A stretch of 19,441 nt of DNA from Haliscomenobacter sp. (GTDB taxonomy: Bacteria > Bacteroidota > Bacteroidia > Chitinophagales > Saprospiraceae). The stretch lies in assembly GCF_016718685.1 (NCBI RefSeq), contig NZ_JADKCX010000066.1, positions 1 through 19,441 of the forward strand. Direction: 5' to 3'. The notes under the pieces were generated by a model. The model saw nothing but the letters and a program-made list of their open reading frames with translations. It was not told where the DNA came from and did not search any database. Positions 8,934 through 15,712 of the stretch are shown piece after piece (position 1 is the first letter of the stretch; each line of letters opens with the position of its first letter). The position numbers and the translations under genes are program-made.

Positions 8934-9391
8934 CAAATCCTCCTTAACCTACAATAATACACCCCTCCCCGCACATTGGCCCGCAAATTCATCCGTTCCC
9001 AAGTCAGGTTGTTGACGCCGCAGAGGTAAGTCATCACCGGACGGCCCCGGTCGAAGAAGTCCATGTCCAGGAAAAATTCGTTGTCGTTTTCGCCATCAAA
9101 AGTAGCCCGATCGAGGATTAGTTCCCAATTACCTGGATAGATGATTCGATCGCGGCGATCGTCAAAAGAAGCGGTATAATCACGGTAAAACTCAATGATG
9201 TCCCCGACAAACTCTGAGTCGCGGTTCTCGCGAAATAGATCGCCGTTTTCTTTAAAAGCCGCACTTTCAAAAATCCAGGCGCCGTAGAGCCGATCTTCTT
9301 TGCGTTCGAGGCGGTACTCGTCGGTACAAGCAGAGCACAGTACAATCATTGCAGAAAAAAACAGGAGCTTGAATGTGTATTTCATGACCAT
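8933..9391 (-). CDS. small lipocalin-like lipoprotein, function unknown
   Basis: Predicted lipoprotein of about 150 residues. The N-terminus MKYTFKLLFFSAMIVLCSAC has a lipobox with the modified Cys directly before TDEY. The likely start is the second Met (9385), giving a compact signal peptide; 9391 adds only two residues. The mature part resembles lipocalin-like lipoproteins common in Bacteroidota: YGAWIFESAAF, then several beta-strand-like segments (IIEFYRDYTASFDD, YPGNWELILDRATFDG, PVMTYLCGVNNLTWERMNLRA). It is acidic and rich in Asp and Arg. Single gene on the minus strand; 377 bases upstream separate it from the adhesin gene. The lipoprotein call is firm; the lipocalin call is tentative. 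Confidence 0.72.
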   Translation of the reverse strand: MVMKYTFKLLFFSAMIVLCSACTDEYRLERKEDRLYGAWIFESAAFKENGDLFRENRDSEFVGDIIEFYRDYTASFDDRRDRIIYPGNWELILDRATFDGENDNEFFLDMDFFDRGRPVMTYLCGVNNLTWERMNLRANVRGGVYYCRLRRI

Positions 9392-9768
9392 TTTTTAGCG
9401 GATTTCATTGTAAAATCATACTTCAATGATAAGGATTTCAGGCGTTGACCCCTATCACCTGGAATCACTTTAACCCTTTGGCCAAAAACTTTAACAAGCG
9501 TTAATTTCGTGTTAATTGAATCCCGATACTTCTTTTTGCCAAAATTTTCTATTTTTACTTCAACGACGGCCTAAAAGCGAAACCTCCAGAGTGTATTTGG
9601 AGTTCTACTTCGCGCTCCAAATGGCTAGAAATTACTCCAACTTCGTTCCGAAAATGCTCATTTAGCGCTGCTAAACTCCGCTTTTCGTGCCTCTTTGGAG
9701 TAATTTCTAGCTCCTTTTCGCTTGCGAAGTAGAATCCCAAATACACTCTCAAACCGCTACGATCTACT
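9392..9768. other. 377-base divergent intergenic region
   Basis: The gap between the lipoprotein (minus) and the large adhesin (plus). Bases 9392-9587 are AT-rich and should hold both promoters, but I see no convincing TTG/TAnnTTTG pair. Bases 9588-9749 form the long inverted repeat listed separately. No credible gene is present. Confidence 0.6.
9588..9749. repeat. 162-base nested inverted repeat upstream of the adhesin gene
   Basis: The outer stem AGAGTGTATTTGG (9588-9600) pairs with 9737-9749. The middle stem TTCTACTTCGC (9603-9613) pairs with 9724-9734. The inner stem GCTAGAAATTACTCCAA (9624-9640) is a perfect 17-base match to 9695-9711. The apex has TTTAGC-GCT-GCTAAA (9661-9675). The whole unit folds into one long rod ending 19 bases before the ATG at 9769. 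It does not resemble the short-period repeats. It could be a mobile miniature element, a cruciform or a structured leader. Confidence 0.8.
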
Positions 9769-12117
9769 ATGAGACTCAACATCTACGTAATCCGCAACAC
9801 GGCGGCCGTTGTATTTATTGGTTTCCTATCCAATTTGTTTGCACAGCAGACACCACTTAACGATTGTTCCAACCTTGGTTTTGAAAAAGGCACTTTTGAA
9901 GGCTGGCGTGGTGAGTATGGCCTGGTCAAAGACCCAACCTTCGGCAATAGGCCAAAGGAAGAGGACGTCAAAACCGGACTGATCCCTCAGCGCCACACCA
10001 TCATGCGCAAAACAATGGGCAATGATTTTTTGGTCAAAATAGAAACCCTGCCCTTTGTTTCGATCGGCAATTATGCCGCCCGACTGGGGAATTCCCGCAA
10101 TGGAAAAGAGTTTGATCGCCTCATCACGTCTTTTCGGGTTACCCAGGAGAACTCCCTTTTTTTATACAAGTTTGCAGTAGTCATGGAAGATCCTGACCAC
10201 AAACCGAAACAACAGCCCCGTTTTACTGTAGAAGTACTCAATCAACGCAATGTACGGACTCCCTGTGGTTTGTATGAAGTGGCTGCTGCAGAGAACATTC
10301 CTGGCTTTAAAAACCAGAGTCAGTTGCGCATCCGCAATTGGACGGCTGCGGCCATCGACCTGCGCGATTACATCGGTCAGGTGATTACTTTACGTTTTAC
10401 TGTGAATGATTGTACCGAAGGGTTGCATTTCGGGTATGCTTATCTGGATGCGGAATGTTTGAGTGCCAAAATTTATCCCTCTTATTTTTGTCCTGGTTTG
10501 GATTCCACCATTACGCTAAGTGCTCCGGATGGTTTTTCTTCTTACCGTTGGAGCACCGGGCAAACCACCCGTAACATCACCTTAAACAAGCCCCAGGCGG
10601 GCAGTAAGGTTTTTTTAACAGTAACGCCCTTCAACAGTTTGGCCGAAGATTGCCGTTTTACCTTTGAATTTGAGATTCCGGAACGGTTTACCCGTGATTT
10701 ATTGGCCGAGGATTCGGTCAAATTTTGCGGCAACAACCCACAAATTGTAACCCCAATTGACGATAATTTTGAAAGCTTTACCTGGCGTCTGGGCAAAAAT
10801 GGCCCCATTGTGTCCAATGAAAAACAGGTCAACCTCACCCAATCGGGCATATATTACCTGGAGGCTAAGGATCGATCTTGTGTGTTTCAGGATTCGGTGC
10901 TTTCCCGAACTTTCCCTGAACCACAACTTAGCGCCCAATTGGATGCACCCAAATGTGATGGAACGCCCAGTGGCCGCATTGCGCTGCAAGGCTCGTCCAA
11001 CTTGCAATACGCCTGGAGTACCGGAGATTCAGCGGCCAGTATCAACCAACTTTCGGGTGGAAAATATTTCGTAACGGTAACCGAGCCAAACCTGGGCTGC
11101 CGTTTTGAACGCAGTTTTGACTTGCCTGCTGCGCCAGCATTTCAAGCATCCGCACAAACCCTCGCCCAACCTTGTGGCGAACTTCAACAGGGGCGTGCTC
11201 AAATCAATATTCAAGGCGGAACGGCCCCGTATGCGGTGCGCTGGAGCAACGGGGATACCACTCGAACCATCCAAATAGACCGAGCCGGACGGTTCAGTGT
11301 GAGTATTACCGATGCCCAAGGTTGTCGTCGTTTGGACAGTGTGGAGGTACAAAAAATGGAAATTGTCACTTCGGCCATACCCAGCAAATGTTTTGGGGAT
11401 AAAAATGGCTTGATCAGCGTACGGGCAATGGGTGGTAGTCCCGAATACCAGTACCAATTGGGCAACCGGCCAATGGGCCGGGATTCGGTATTTGGAAACC
11501 TTTCACCCGGCCGGTACATGCTGTTGGCCGCCGATCAAAGTGGTTGTAAAATTGCCCGCACGATCGAATTGCCAGAGCCAGCGAGGTTTCAAGTGAGTTT
11601 GCCCAAAGACACTACGGTTGATCTTGGGGCAGCGCTGTTTTTGCGTCCCATGGGCAGTTCCCCGATCGCCAGCTTCCTTTGGAAAAGCACTTACCCCGAT
11701 TTTTGCCCGGCCTGTACCGAATTGGACATTCCACGCGTAACCGCCAACGGTACAGTAAACCTGGAGGCCAAAGACGAAAATGGCTGTTTGGCTACGGCCA
11801 TGATGCGGATTTTGGTGCAAAAAAACTATAAGGTTTACATTCCCAATGCTTTCAGTCCCAATGGGGATAAGTCGAATGACTTTTTTGAAATTTACCCAGG
11901 CACGAGTACCTTGCGCATTAAATCATTGGAAATATTCACCCGTTGGGGCGAAATCGCTTTTGCTTATGATGCCGATCAAAGCCAGGATTCCCCACGCTGG
12001 GACGGTAGTTTCCGGGGTAAAACCCTGATGAACGAAGTTGTAGTATACAAAGCGGTGATCGAGTTTATCGACGGAGAGACAAAGATGTTTACAGGGAGTG
12101 TAACCATCGTTAAATAG
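9769..12117 (+). CDS. secreted adhesin-like protein with gliding-motility-associated C-terminal (type IX secretion, type B) domain
   Basis: A 782-residue secreted or cell-surface protein. A signal peptide ends near residue 25 (NLFAQQ). Residues about 30-225 look like a jelly-roll/concanavalin-like domain: DCSNLGFEKGTFEGWRGEYG, YAARLGNSRNG, RDYIGQVITLRFTVNDC, FGYAYLDAECL. Ig-like segments follow (YRWSTGQTTRNITL; FTWRLGKNGPIVS). Three SprB-like repeats begin near residues 393, 468 and 539, each with a Cys and then GG..PY/YxY patterns, for example CFGDKNGLISVRAMGGSPEYQY. The C-terminal domain (about 687-782) has YIPNAFSPNGDKSNDFFEIYPG, FTRWGEIAF and WDG, the gliding-motility-associated family that directs type IX export and surface attachment. 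Frame intact over 2.3 kb. Single gene. Ligand unknown. Confidence 0.93.
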   Translation: MRLNIYVIRNTAAVVFIGFLSNLFAQQTPLNDCSNLGFEKGTFEGWRGEYGLVKDPTFGNRPKEEDVKTGLIPQRHTIMRKTMGNDFLVKIETLPFVSIGNYAARLGNSRNGKEFDRLITSFRVTQENSLFLYKFAVVMEDPDHKPKQQPRFTVEVLNQRNVRTPCGLYEVAAAENIPGFKNQSQLRIRNWTAAAIDLRDYIGQVITLRFTVNDCTEGLHFGYAYLDAECLSAKIYPSYFCPGLDSTITLSAPDGFSSYRWSTGQTTRNITLNKPQAGSKVFLTVTPFNSLAEDCRFTFEFEIPERFTRDLLAEDSVKFCGNNPQIVTPIDDNFESFTWRLGKNGPIVSNEKQVNLTQSGIYYLEAKDRSCVFQDSVLSRTFPEPQLSAQLDAPKCDGTPSGRIALQGSSNLQYAWSTGDSAASINQLSGGKYFVTVTEPNLGCRFERSFDLPAAPAFQASAQTLAQPCGELQQGRAQINIQGGTAPYAVRWSNGDTTRTIQIDRAGRFSVSITDAQGCRRLDSVEVQKMEIVTSAIPSKCFGDKNGLISVRAMGGSPEYQYQLGNRPMGRDSVFGNLSPGRYMLLAADQSGCKIARTIELPEPARFQVSLPKDTTVDLGAALFLRPMGSSPIASFLWKSTYPDFCPACTELDIPRVTANGTVNLEAKDENGCLATAMMRILVQKNYKVYIPNAFSPNGDKSNDFFEIYPGTSTLRIKSLEIFTRWGEIAFAYDADQSQDSPRWDGSFRGKTLMNEVVVYKAVIEFIDGETKMFTGSVTIVK

Positions 12118-12189
12118 GTTTTAAGTTTTAAGTTTTTTGGTTTTAGGTTCTCCGGAATCGTTGAGAGATTGTGTGCAACCTAAAACCTA
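12118..12189. repeat. GTTTTAG hairpin between convergent genes (bidirectional 3' element)
   Basis: The array GTTTTAA/GTTTTAG (12118-12147) starts at the base after the TAG stop of the adhesin gene. The inverted CCTAAAACCTAAAAC copies (12179-12190) contain the stop of the DUF1295 gene (12187-12189). The loop includes TGTGTGCAACC, matching the 8853-8869 core in reverse orientation. It may terminate both converging transcripts, although U-runs are short. Confidence 0.72.
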
Positions 12190-13104
12190 AAACTTGATCG
12201 GTATAAACCGCGGCGTCTTTTTCTGATAATCCCGGTATCCCGGATATTTCTCGCTGGAAATTTTTTCGCTGAAATCTGAACTGCCCAAAAAGAGCAAAAC
12301 CAGCAAAATTCCCCCGGTGAGCGACCAATTGAGCCAGCGCCCCGTTGCCGCCACACTGAACAAATAATAACTCAACCAAATGCCCTGTTCGGCAGCGTAA
12401 TTGGGATGCCGCACCAAACGCCAGAGCCCTGTGCTGCAAAAGCCCTGGGCGTATTCGCCATCCAAAGGTTCTCCAGCATGGATGCGCCGGTACTTCTCCG
12501 TTTGAAAGTCGTATTGTTGCTGATCAGCAATGAATTCAATAACCAACAAGGCCAAAAATAACCCGATGGCCAGGTAGTCGATACCATTTAGCGGCTGGTT
12601 TGCACCTTCCCAAGCCATCACGATCGGTAGATTGAATAGCCAGATGAGCGTGTTTTGGTAAAGAGAAATGAAAAATAGCCCAAACAACACCCAGTTGATG
12701 CGGCGTTGGAAAAGTGGATTTTGACGCAAAATGCCCCAGCGGTAATCTTCTTCTCCTTTCCAGGGAATCCAGTGGTAGCCACCCCGTCGGGCAAAATTAT
12801 AGGTGAGCCGGAGGGCCCAGAGGCTGACCAAAACGGCCATGATGACCATCCGTAGGTTCCAGGCGCTTTGTTGCGCAAAAAACCAGGCATAAGCCATCGG
12901 CACTATGCTCCAGATTTTGTCAACCTGGCTGTAATTTTTGGTCAATTCACTCACTAAAAAGCAAGTGAGCGCGACCCCTAACATGAGGTAAAAAGAACTT
13001 TGTAAGGCGGCCCACTGCGCATCATTGAGTGGTGTGTCATATTTGAAAGCAATTATGGGCAGCGCAATGAGGGTGATAATCAACAGGATGATGGTGCGTA
13101 ACAT
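12187..13104 (-). CDS. DUF1295 / steroid 5-alpha-reductase-like membrane protein
   Basis: A 305-residue polytopic inner-membrane protein. Hydrophobic segments lie at residues about 3-20, 35-53, 66-80, 86-103, 133-150, 175-193 and in the C-terminal third. Family motifs are clear: SQVDKIWSIVPMAYAW near residue 60, RGGYHWIPWKGEEDYRW, then GLWRLVRHPNYAAEQGIW followed by LSYYLFSV, and the ending FSEKISSEKYPGYRDYQKKTPRFIP. These match DUF1295, related to isoprenylcysteine methyltransferases and NADPH-dependent 3-oxo-5-alpha-steroid reductases; the RHPNY block is the cofactor-binding signature in that superfamily. The substrate in bacteria is unknown. Single gene: the upstream gene ends in a strong terminator (13126-13160) and downstream it converges on the adhesin gene. 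Frame intact. Confidence 0.88.
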   Translation of the reverse strand: MLRTIILLIITLIALPIIAFKYDTPLNDAQWAALQSSFYLMLGVALTCFLVSELTKNYSQVDKIWSIVPMAYAWFFAQQSAWNLRMVIMAVLVSLWALRLTYNFARRGGYHWIPWKGEEDYRWGILRQNPLFQRRINWVLFGLFFISLYQNTLIWLFNLPIVMAWEGANQPLNGIDYLAIGLFLALLVIEFIADQQQYDFQTEKYRRIHAGEPLDGEYAQGFCSTGLWRLVRHPNYAAEQGIWLSYYLFSVAATGRWLNWSLTGGILLVLLFLGSSDFSEKISSEKYPGYRDYQKKTPRFIPIKF

Positions 13105-13125
13105 AAATGATCGAGTAAAATGGTC

Positions 13126-13160
13126 AAAAAAAAAGGCATCGAGTGTACACTCAATGCCTT
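13126..13160 (-). terminator. Rho-independent terminator of the DUF2853 gene
   Basis: On the minus strand a long stem, AAGGCATtGAGTG paired with CACTCgATGCCTT (13133-13160, one mismatch), is followed directly by a nine-base T-run (13126-13134 as A on the plus strand, partly inside the stem). It lies 20 bases after the DUF2853 stop and separates that gene from DUF1295. Confidence 0.9.
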
Positions 13161-13179
13161 TCCTTGCATCATTAAAAAC

Positions 13180-13524
13180 TTAAGCAAACTTGGATTCCAA
13201 GCCTAATTTTTTAACCAACAAGTAGTGAAAAATAGCCCGGTACTTGTTGCGGTTACTGCTCCCCATTTGTTCGCACACCTCTTGTAGTGCAGCGTCGAGG
13301 TTTGGGCCATCAGCAAGTCCCATTTTCCCAATCAGGAAATTGTTTTTTACACGATCCAGCTCGGTTTTGTCAGAGCATGAAACTCTGGAGGAGTCATCAT
13401 TGTAGATTGATGGGCCCAAAGCTTTGGTTACGGCAGTCAGTAAGGTTTCATCAATTCCGCTTACATCGCGGGTTCCACCTAGTTCTTGCTTGTATTTTAC
13501 CAGCAAGTCATCGAATTGGCTCAT
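13180..13524 (-). CDS. DUF2853 family protein
   Basis: Small soluble protein of 114 residues in a family of unknown function. Family blocks are visible: VSGIDETLLTAVTKALGPSIYN, SSRVSCSDKTELDRVKNNFLI then GKMGLADG, and a helical C-terminus NRNKYRAIFHYLLVKKLGLESKFA. There is no signal peptide or membrane segment, so it is cytoplasmic. The start at 13524 (MSQFDDLLVKYKQEL) matches the usual N-terminus. Monocistronic: divergent from the Dabb gene upstream, with a strong terminator downstream. A structural or stress-related role is possible but nothing here shows it. Confidence 0.88.
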   Translation of the reverse strand: MSQFDDLLVKYKQELGGTRDVSGIDETLLTAVTKALGPSIYNDDSSRVSCSDKTELDRVKNNFLIGKMGLADGPNLDAALQEVCEQMGSSNRNKYRAIFHYLLVKKLGLESKFA

Positions 13525-13606
13525 TGTTATTTTTTTTGGGTTCTGAATACGGCAGTAAAATAGAGATTTTCTCCAAATAGGGATAATTTTTTACCTTGTT
13601 TCCCAA

Positions 13607-13614
13607 TAAATTTG
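13607..13614 (+). promoter_or_regulatory. candidate -7 box for the Dabb gene
   Basis: TAAATTTG fits the Bacteroidota TAnnTTTG -7 element, 26 bases before the ATG at 13640. No TTG is found at the expected -33 spacing, so this is only a partial promoter match. Confidence 0.4.
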
Positions 13615-13639
13615 CAAACAAACATTAAAATCTAATCCA

Positions 13640-14032
13640 ATGAAATTTCTTTTGCTTTTTTTGTTTCTGGTAATTGGGTTCGTAGGCGGATATGCCCAGG
13701 CCACATCCAAGAAACTCAAGGCGGGTGTAGTGGTGCATACCGTTTATTTTTGGCTCAAAAACAAGGGTAACCAGCAAGACCTGGAAGCGCTCTATCAGGG
13801 CATAAAAACCCTGGTTCCAATCAAGGAAATCCAAACCGCCTACATCGGTACTCCTGCGGATACGAAAGACCGCCCGGTGATCGACGGCTCTTATGACCTA
13901 TCCATCACCTGGGTGTTCAAAAATACGAAGGATCAGGATGCGTATCAAATCCATCCCATCCACCTGAAGTTTGTGGAAGAGAAAAGTCATCTTTGGGAGC
14001 GGGTGGTTGTGTACGATGCGCTTTCTAAGTGA
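13640..14032 (+). CDS. exported Dabb (stress-responsive alpha/beta-barrel) protein
   Basis: A 130-residue protein with a signal peptide (MKFLLLFLFLVIGFVGGYAQ), then a Dabb domain of the dimeric alpha/beta-barrel fold: GVVVHTVYFWLKNKGNQQDLEALYQGI, SYDLSITWVFKNTKDQDAYQIHPIHLKFVEE. The histidine in VVHTVYF and the Y-IHP-H block are characteristic. Related domains occur in plant stress proteins and some polyketide cyclases; the bacterial exported versions have no settled role. The frame is intact, the start precedes a good signal peptide, and the gene is divergent from DUF2853. A period-7 repeat begins at its stop codon. Confidence 0.87.
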   Translation: MKFLLLFLFLVIGFVGGYAQATSKKLKAGVVVHTVYFWLKNKGNQQDLEALYQGIKTLVPIKEIQTAYIGTPADTKDRPVIDGSYDLSITWVFKNTKDQDAYQIHPIHLKFVEEKSHLWERVVVYDALSK

Positions 14033-14085
14033 AAAGCGAAAAGCGAATAGTGAATAGCGAAAAGTAATTAAGCTTAATTGCTATT
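14032..14085. repeat. period-7 AAAAGCG array and nested palindrome after the Dabb gene
   Basis: GAAAAGC/GAATAGT units repeat every 7 bases from the TGA stop (14030-14032). The array runs into a perfect 14-base palindrome AATTAAGCTTAATT (14066-14079), flanked by AATAGC (14053-14058) and GCTATT (14080-14085). TTTAGGTTGCAC follows at 14084-14095, echoing the core at 8853 and 12170. Confidence 0.65.
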
Positions 14086-14099
14086 TAGGTTGCACGTAC

Positions 14100-14123
14100 A
14101 AAAAAACTGCCAGCTACCTGGCA
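14100..14123 (-). terminator. candidate Rho-independent terminator, minus strand
   Basis: TGCCAG (14108-14113) pairs with CTGGCA (14118-14123) around a four-base loop. Read on the minus strand it is followed by G and then seven T (14100-14106). The stem is short. No minus-strand gene is seen upstream of it, which hints at a small RNA or antisense transcript. Confidence 0.5.
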
Positions 14124-14291
14124 AAATTATTGAATTGGGGAAAAGTGCAAAAACCGGAATTTGGGGTAGTCAATCTTTGGTCTTTGTGCCTCGCTTGCCA
14201 GCAATAAACAGTCCATTTTTACATCATCAAACAGCAGCAATGCTGATCGAATTGGGAAATGGAAATTGTAATAAAGGTTTAGCAATCATTT

Positions 14292-14315
14292 GGCCCGGCT
14301 TCGGCCGGGTCTTTT
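14292..14315 (+). terminator. TTCG-loop terminator
   Basis: GGCCCGGC (14292-14299), loop TTCG (14300-14303), GCCGGGTC (14304-14311), then CTTTTCC-type pyrimidines from 14311. A very stable 8-base stem with the classic tetraloop. It may end the Dabb transcript 260 bases after its stop, or a small RNA in between. Confidence 0.75.
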
Positions 14316-14360
14316 CCAAAGCCATTAATAGGGGTTGTTTTTCATACTGGTTTGATCGAT

Positions 14361-14388
14361 AGTGCCAGAGGTATCGTCCTTTGGCACT
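14361..14388 (+). other. hairpin upstream of the membrane-anchored protein gene
   Basis: AGTGCCAGAGG (14361-14371) and CCTTTGGCACT (14378-14388) form a 10-base stem with one mismatch and a six-base loop, followed by TATTCTTTG. It could be a second terminator or an upstream regulatory structure. Confidence 0.45.
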
Positions 14389-14476
14389 TATTCTTTGTGC
14401 TCAGCGAAACAACACATTCAATCGCCCATAATTTTTTCACGCTTTTCAGCGTATAAACCTACAAACATGTTACGCA

Positions 14477-15004
14477 ATGAGAAGCTGGCTTGTCTTTTGG
14501 AGGTTCGCCGCCATATCCACCTTTATTTTATTGCTTTTTGTGGCATTTTGGCGTTTTGGGGAGAAGCAGGAAGCTCCTCCGAATCAGCCAGTTCCTGCCA
14601 TCAACGATCAAGCCATTCCAGAGCTTGGCAACACGACCATGCCGATAGATACTGTGGATGAGATTGAAAAACGAAAGGAGTATTTGCGCGAATTTTGGGA
14701 TAAAATGCTGCGGGTAGACCTGGTGAGTTACAAGCCCCGTGATTTTGGAGGCATCAACGATGTGGTGATCAAAGTACGCAACCACATGGAGTTTGATGTC
14801 GAATTCATTCGGGTGGAAGTGAAGTACATTTTGGCAAATGGTAAAGTTTGGAAAACCCTGACGGTTCCGGTGCACAACATTCCCGCAAACGCTCAAAGCC
14901 CCAGAATACAAATCGCGGATAGCCCCAGGGGGAAAACCCTGCAATTGAAACCCATCGGTATTATTTGTAAAGGCATTGGTATTGAGGAAGAGCTACGGAA
15001 GTGA
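14477..15004 (+). CDS. membrane-anchored protein of unknown function
   Basis: A 175-residue protein. One N-terminal hydrophobic segment (residues about 4-25, LVFWRFAAISTFILLLFVAF) anchors it, followed by a Pro-rich linker and a short charged stretch (VDEIEKRKEYLREFWDKMLRV). The C-terminal half (about 80-160) looks like a small beta-sandwich: INDVVIKVRNHMEFDVEFIR then VEVKYILANGKVWKTLTVPV, NIPANAQSPRIQIADS, LQLKPIGIICKGI. The alternation of paired strands resembles FxLYD-type domains, but I cannot name the family. The start at 14477 is chosen because it precedes the membrane segment. Convergent with the response regulator gene; only a few bases separate their stops. Frame intact. Confidence 0.65.
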   Translation: MRSWLVFWRFAAISTFILLLFVAFWRFGEKQEAPPNQPVPAINDQAIPELGNTTMPIDTVDEIEKRKEYLREFWDKMLRVDLVSYKPRDFGGINDVVIKVRNHMEFDVEFIRVEVKYILANGKVWKTLTVPVHNIPANAQSPRIQIADSPRGKTLQLKPIGIICKGIGIEEELRK

Positions 15005-15009
15005 TGATT

Positions 15010-15706
15010 CTATTCTTTGATCTTCAAAATAAAGCCCACCTTGAACACATTTTCAATGCTAATCCTGGGGTCATTGCGCAGCATTTTGCGCAAGCGCGAA
15101 ATAAATACGTCAAAACTCCGCCCCAGGAAATAGTCTTTTTCGCCATAAATCCGCTCTACGGCGTCATCGCGGCGCAGGATGTTGTTTTGGTGCAAACACA
15201 GCAAACGGAGTACTTCATTTTCTTTTTCGGTAATGCGTTCGATCTGATTTTGGTACACCAACTCTTGTTTGGTGTAATCAAAGTAATAATCTCCGATGCT
15301 GAACTGAGCCGGGGGTTCTGCTACGATCTGGTGTTGATTGCGCCGCAAAATCACCGCAATTTTGCACAACAATTCTTCTTCTTCAAAGGGTTTGGTAATG
15401 TAGTCTTCTGCTCCCAATGCATAGCCTTTGAGGCGATCTTCCTTCAAAACCCGGGCAGTGAGGAAAAAGAAAAGGGATGGTGGTATTTTCCAGTCGAATT
15501 TGTTTGGCCACTTGAAAACCATCGGTGTCGCCCAACATTACATCCAGAATACACAAATCGAAGGCTTGTTTTTTGAATTGTTCCAGCCCCGTTTGGCCAT
15601 TGCGGGCCAATTTGACGCTGTAGCCTTCCGATTCCAGCAATTCCATGAGCAAAAAACCCAGACTCAGGTCATCTTCTACTACCAGGATATTCCCTTTGTT
15701 GGCCAT
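15010..15706 (-). CDS. OmpR-family response regulator, one frameshift
   Basis: DNA-binding response regulator paired with the kinase just upstream. Receiver domain: NILVVEDD with the acidic pair near residues 11-13, phospho-acceptor Asp55 in CILDVMLGDTDGF, then FLTAR with the conserved Thr, and the Lys in DYITKPF. The winged-helix output domain carries ITEKENEVLRLLCLHQNNIL, RRDDAVERIYG, and RSFDVFISRLRKMLRNDPRI then SIENVFKVGFIL. The two parts are in different frames. At about 15465-15475 the run CTTTTTCCTC has one base too many; removing one C gives IPFLFLTAR and restores about 231 residues, the normal size. The start codon (15704-15706) lies six bases after the kinase stop, so the two are co-transcribed. 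Probable targets are the repeated AACA sites at 17006-17045. Confidence 0.88.
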
Positions 15707-15712
15707 CGGTGC

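Larger units (their letters stand above)
14033..14476. other. 444-base region without a credible gene, rich in hairpins
   Basis: Open frames here show no family resemblance or coding feel. The region holds the repeat at 14032-14085, a minus-strand terminator (14100-14123), a plus-strand TTCG-loop terminator (14292-14315) and another hairpin (14361-14388). The stretch 14124-14291 between the two terminators could encode a small RNA; I cannot match it to a known one. Confidence 0.5.

Noticed and set aside
9588..9749. Long inverted repeat as a complete insertion sequence
   Set aside because: No transposase is encoded within or near it; at most it would be a miniature element.
14078..14362. 94-codon plus-strand frame in the hairpin-rich gap
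   Set aside because: It runs through terminator hairpins and part of a repeat, with no homology or signal peptide; non-coding structure explains the region better.
15001..15576. 191-codon plus-strand frame over the response regulator
   Set aside because: Opposite a clear OmpR-type regulator; it is the complementary frame.
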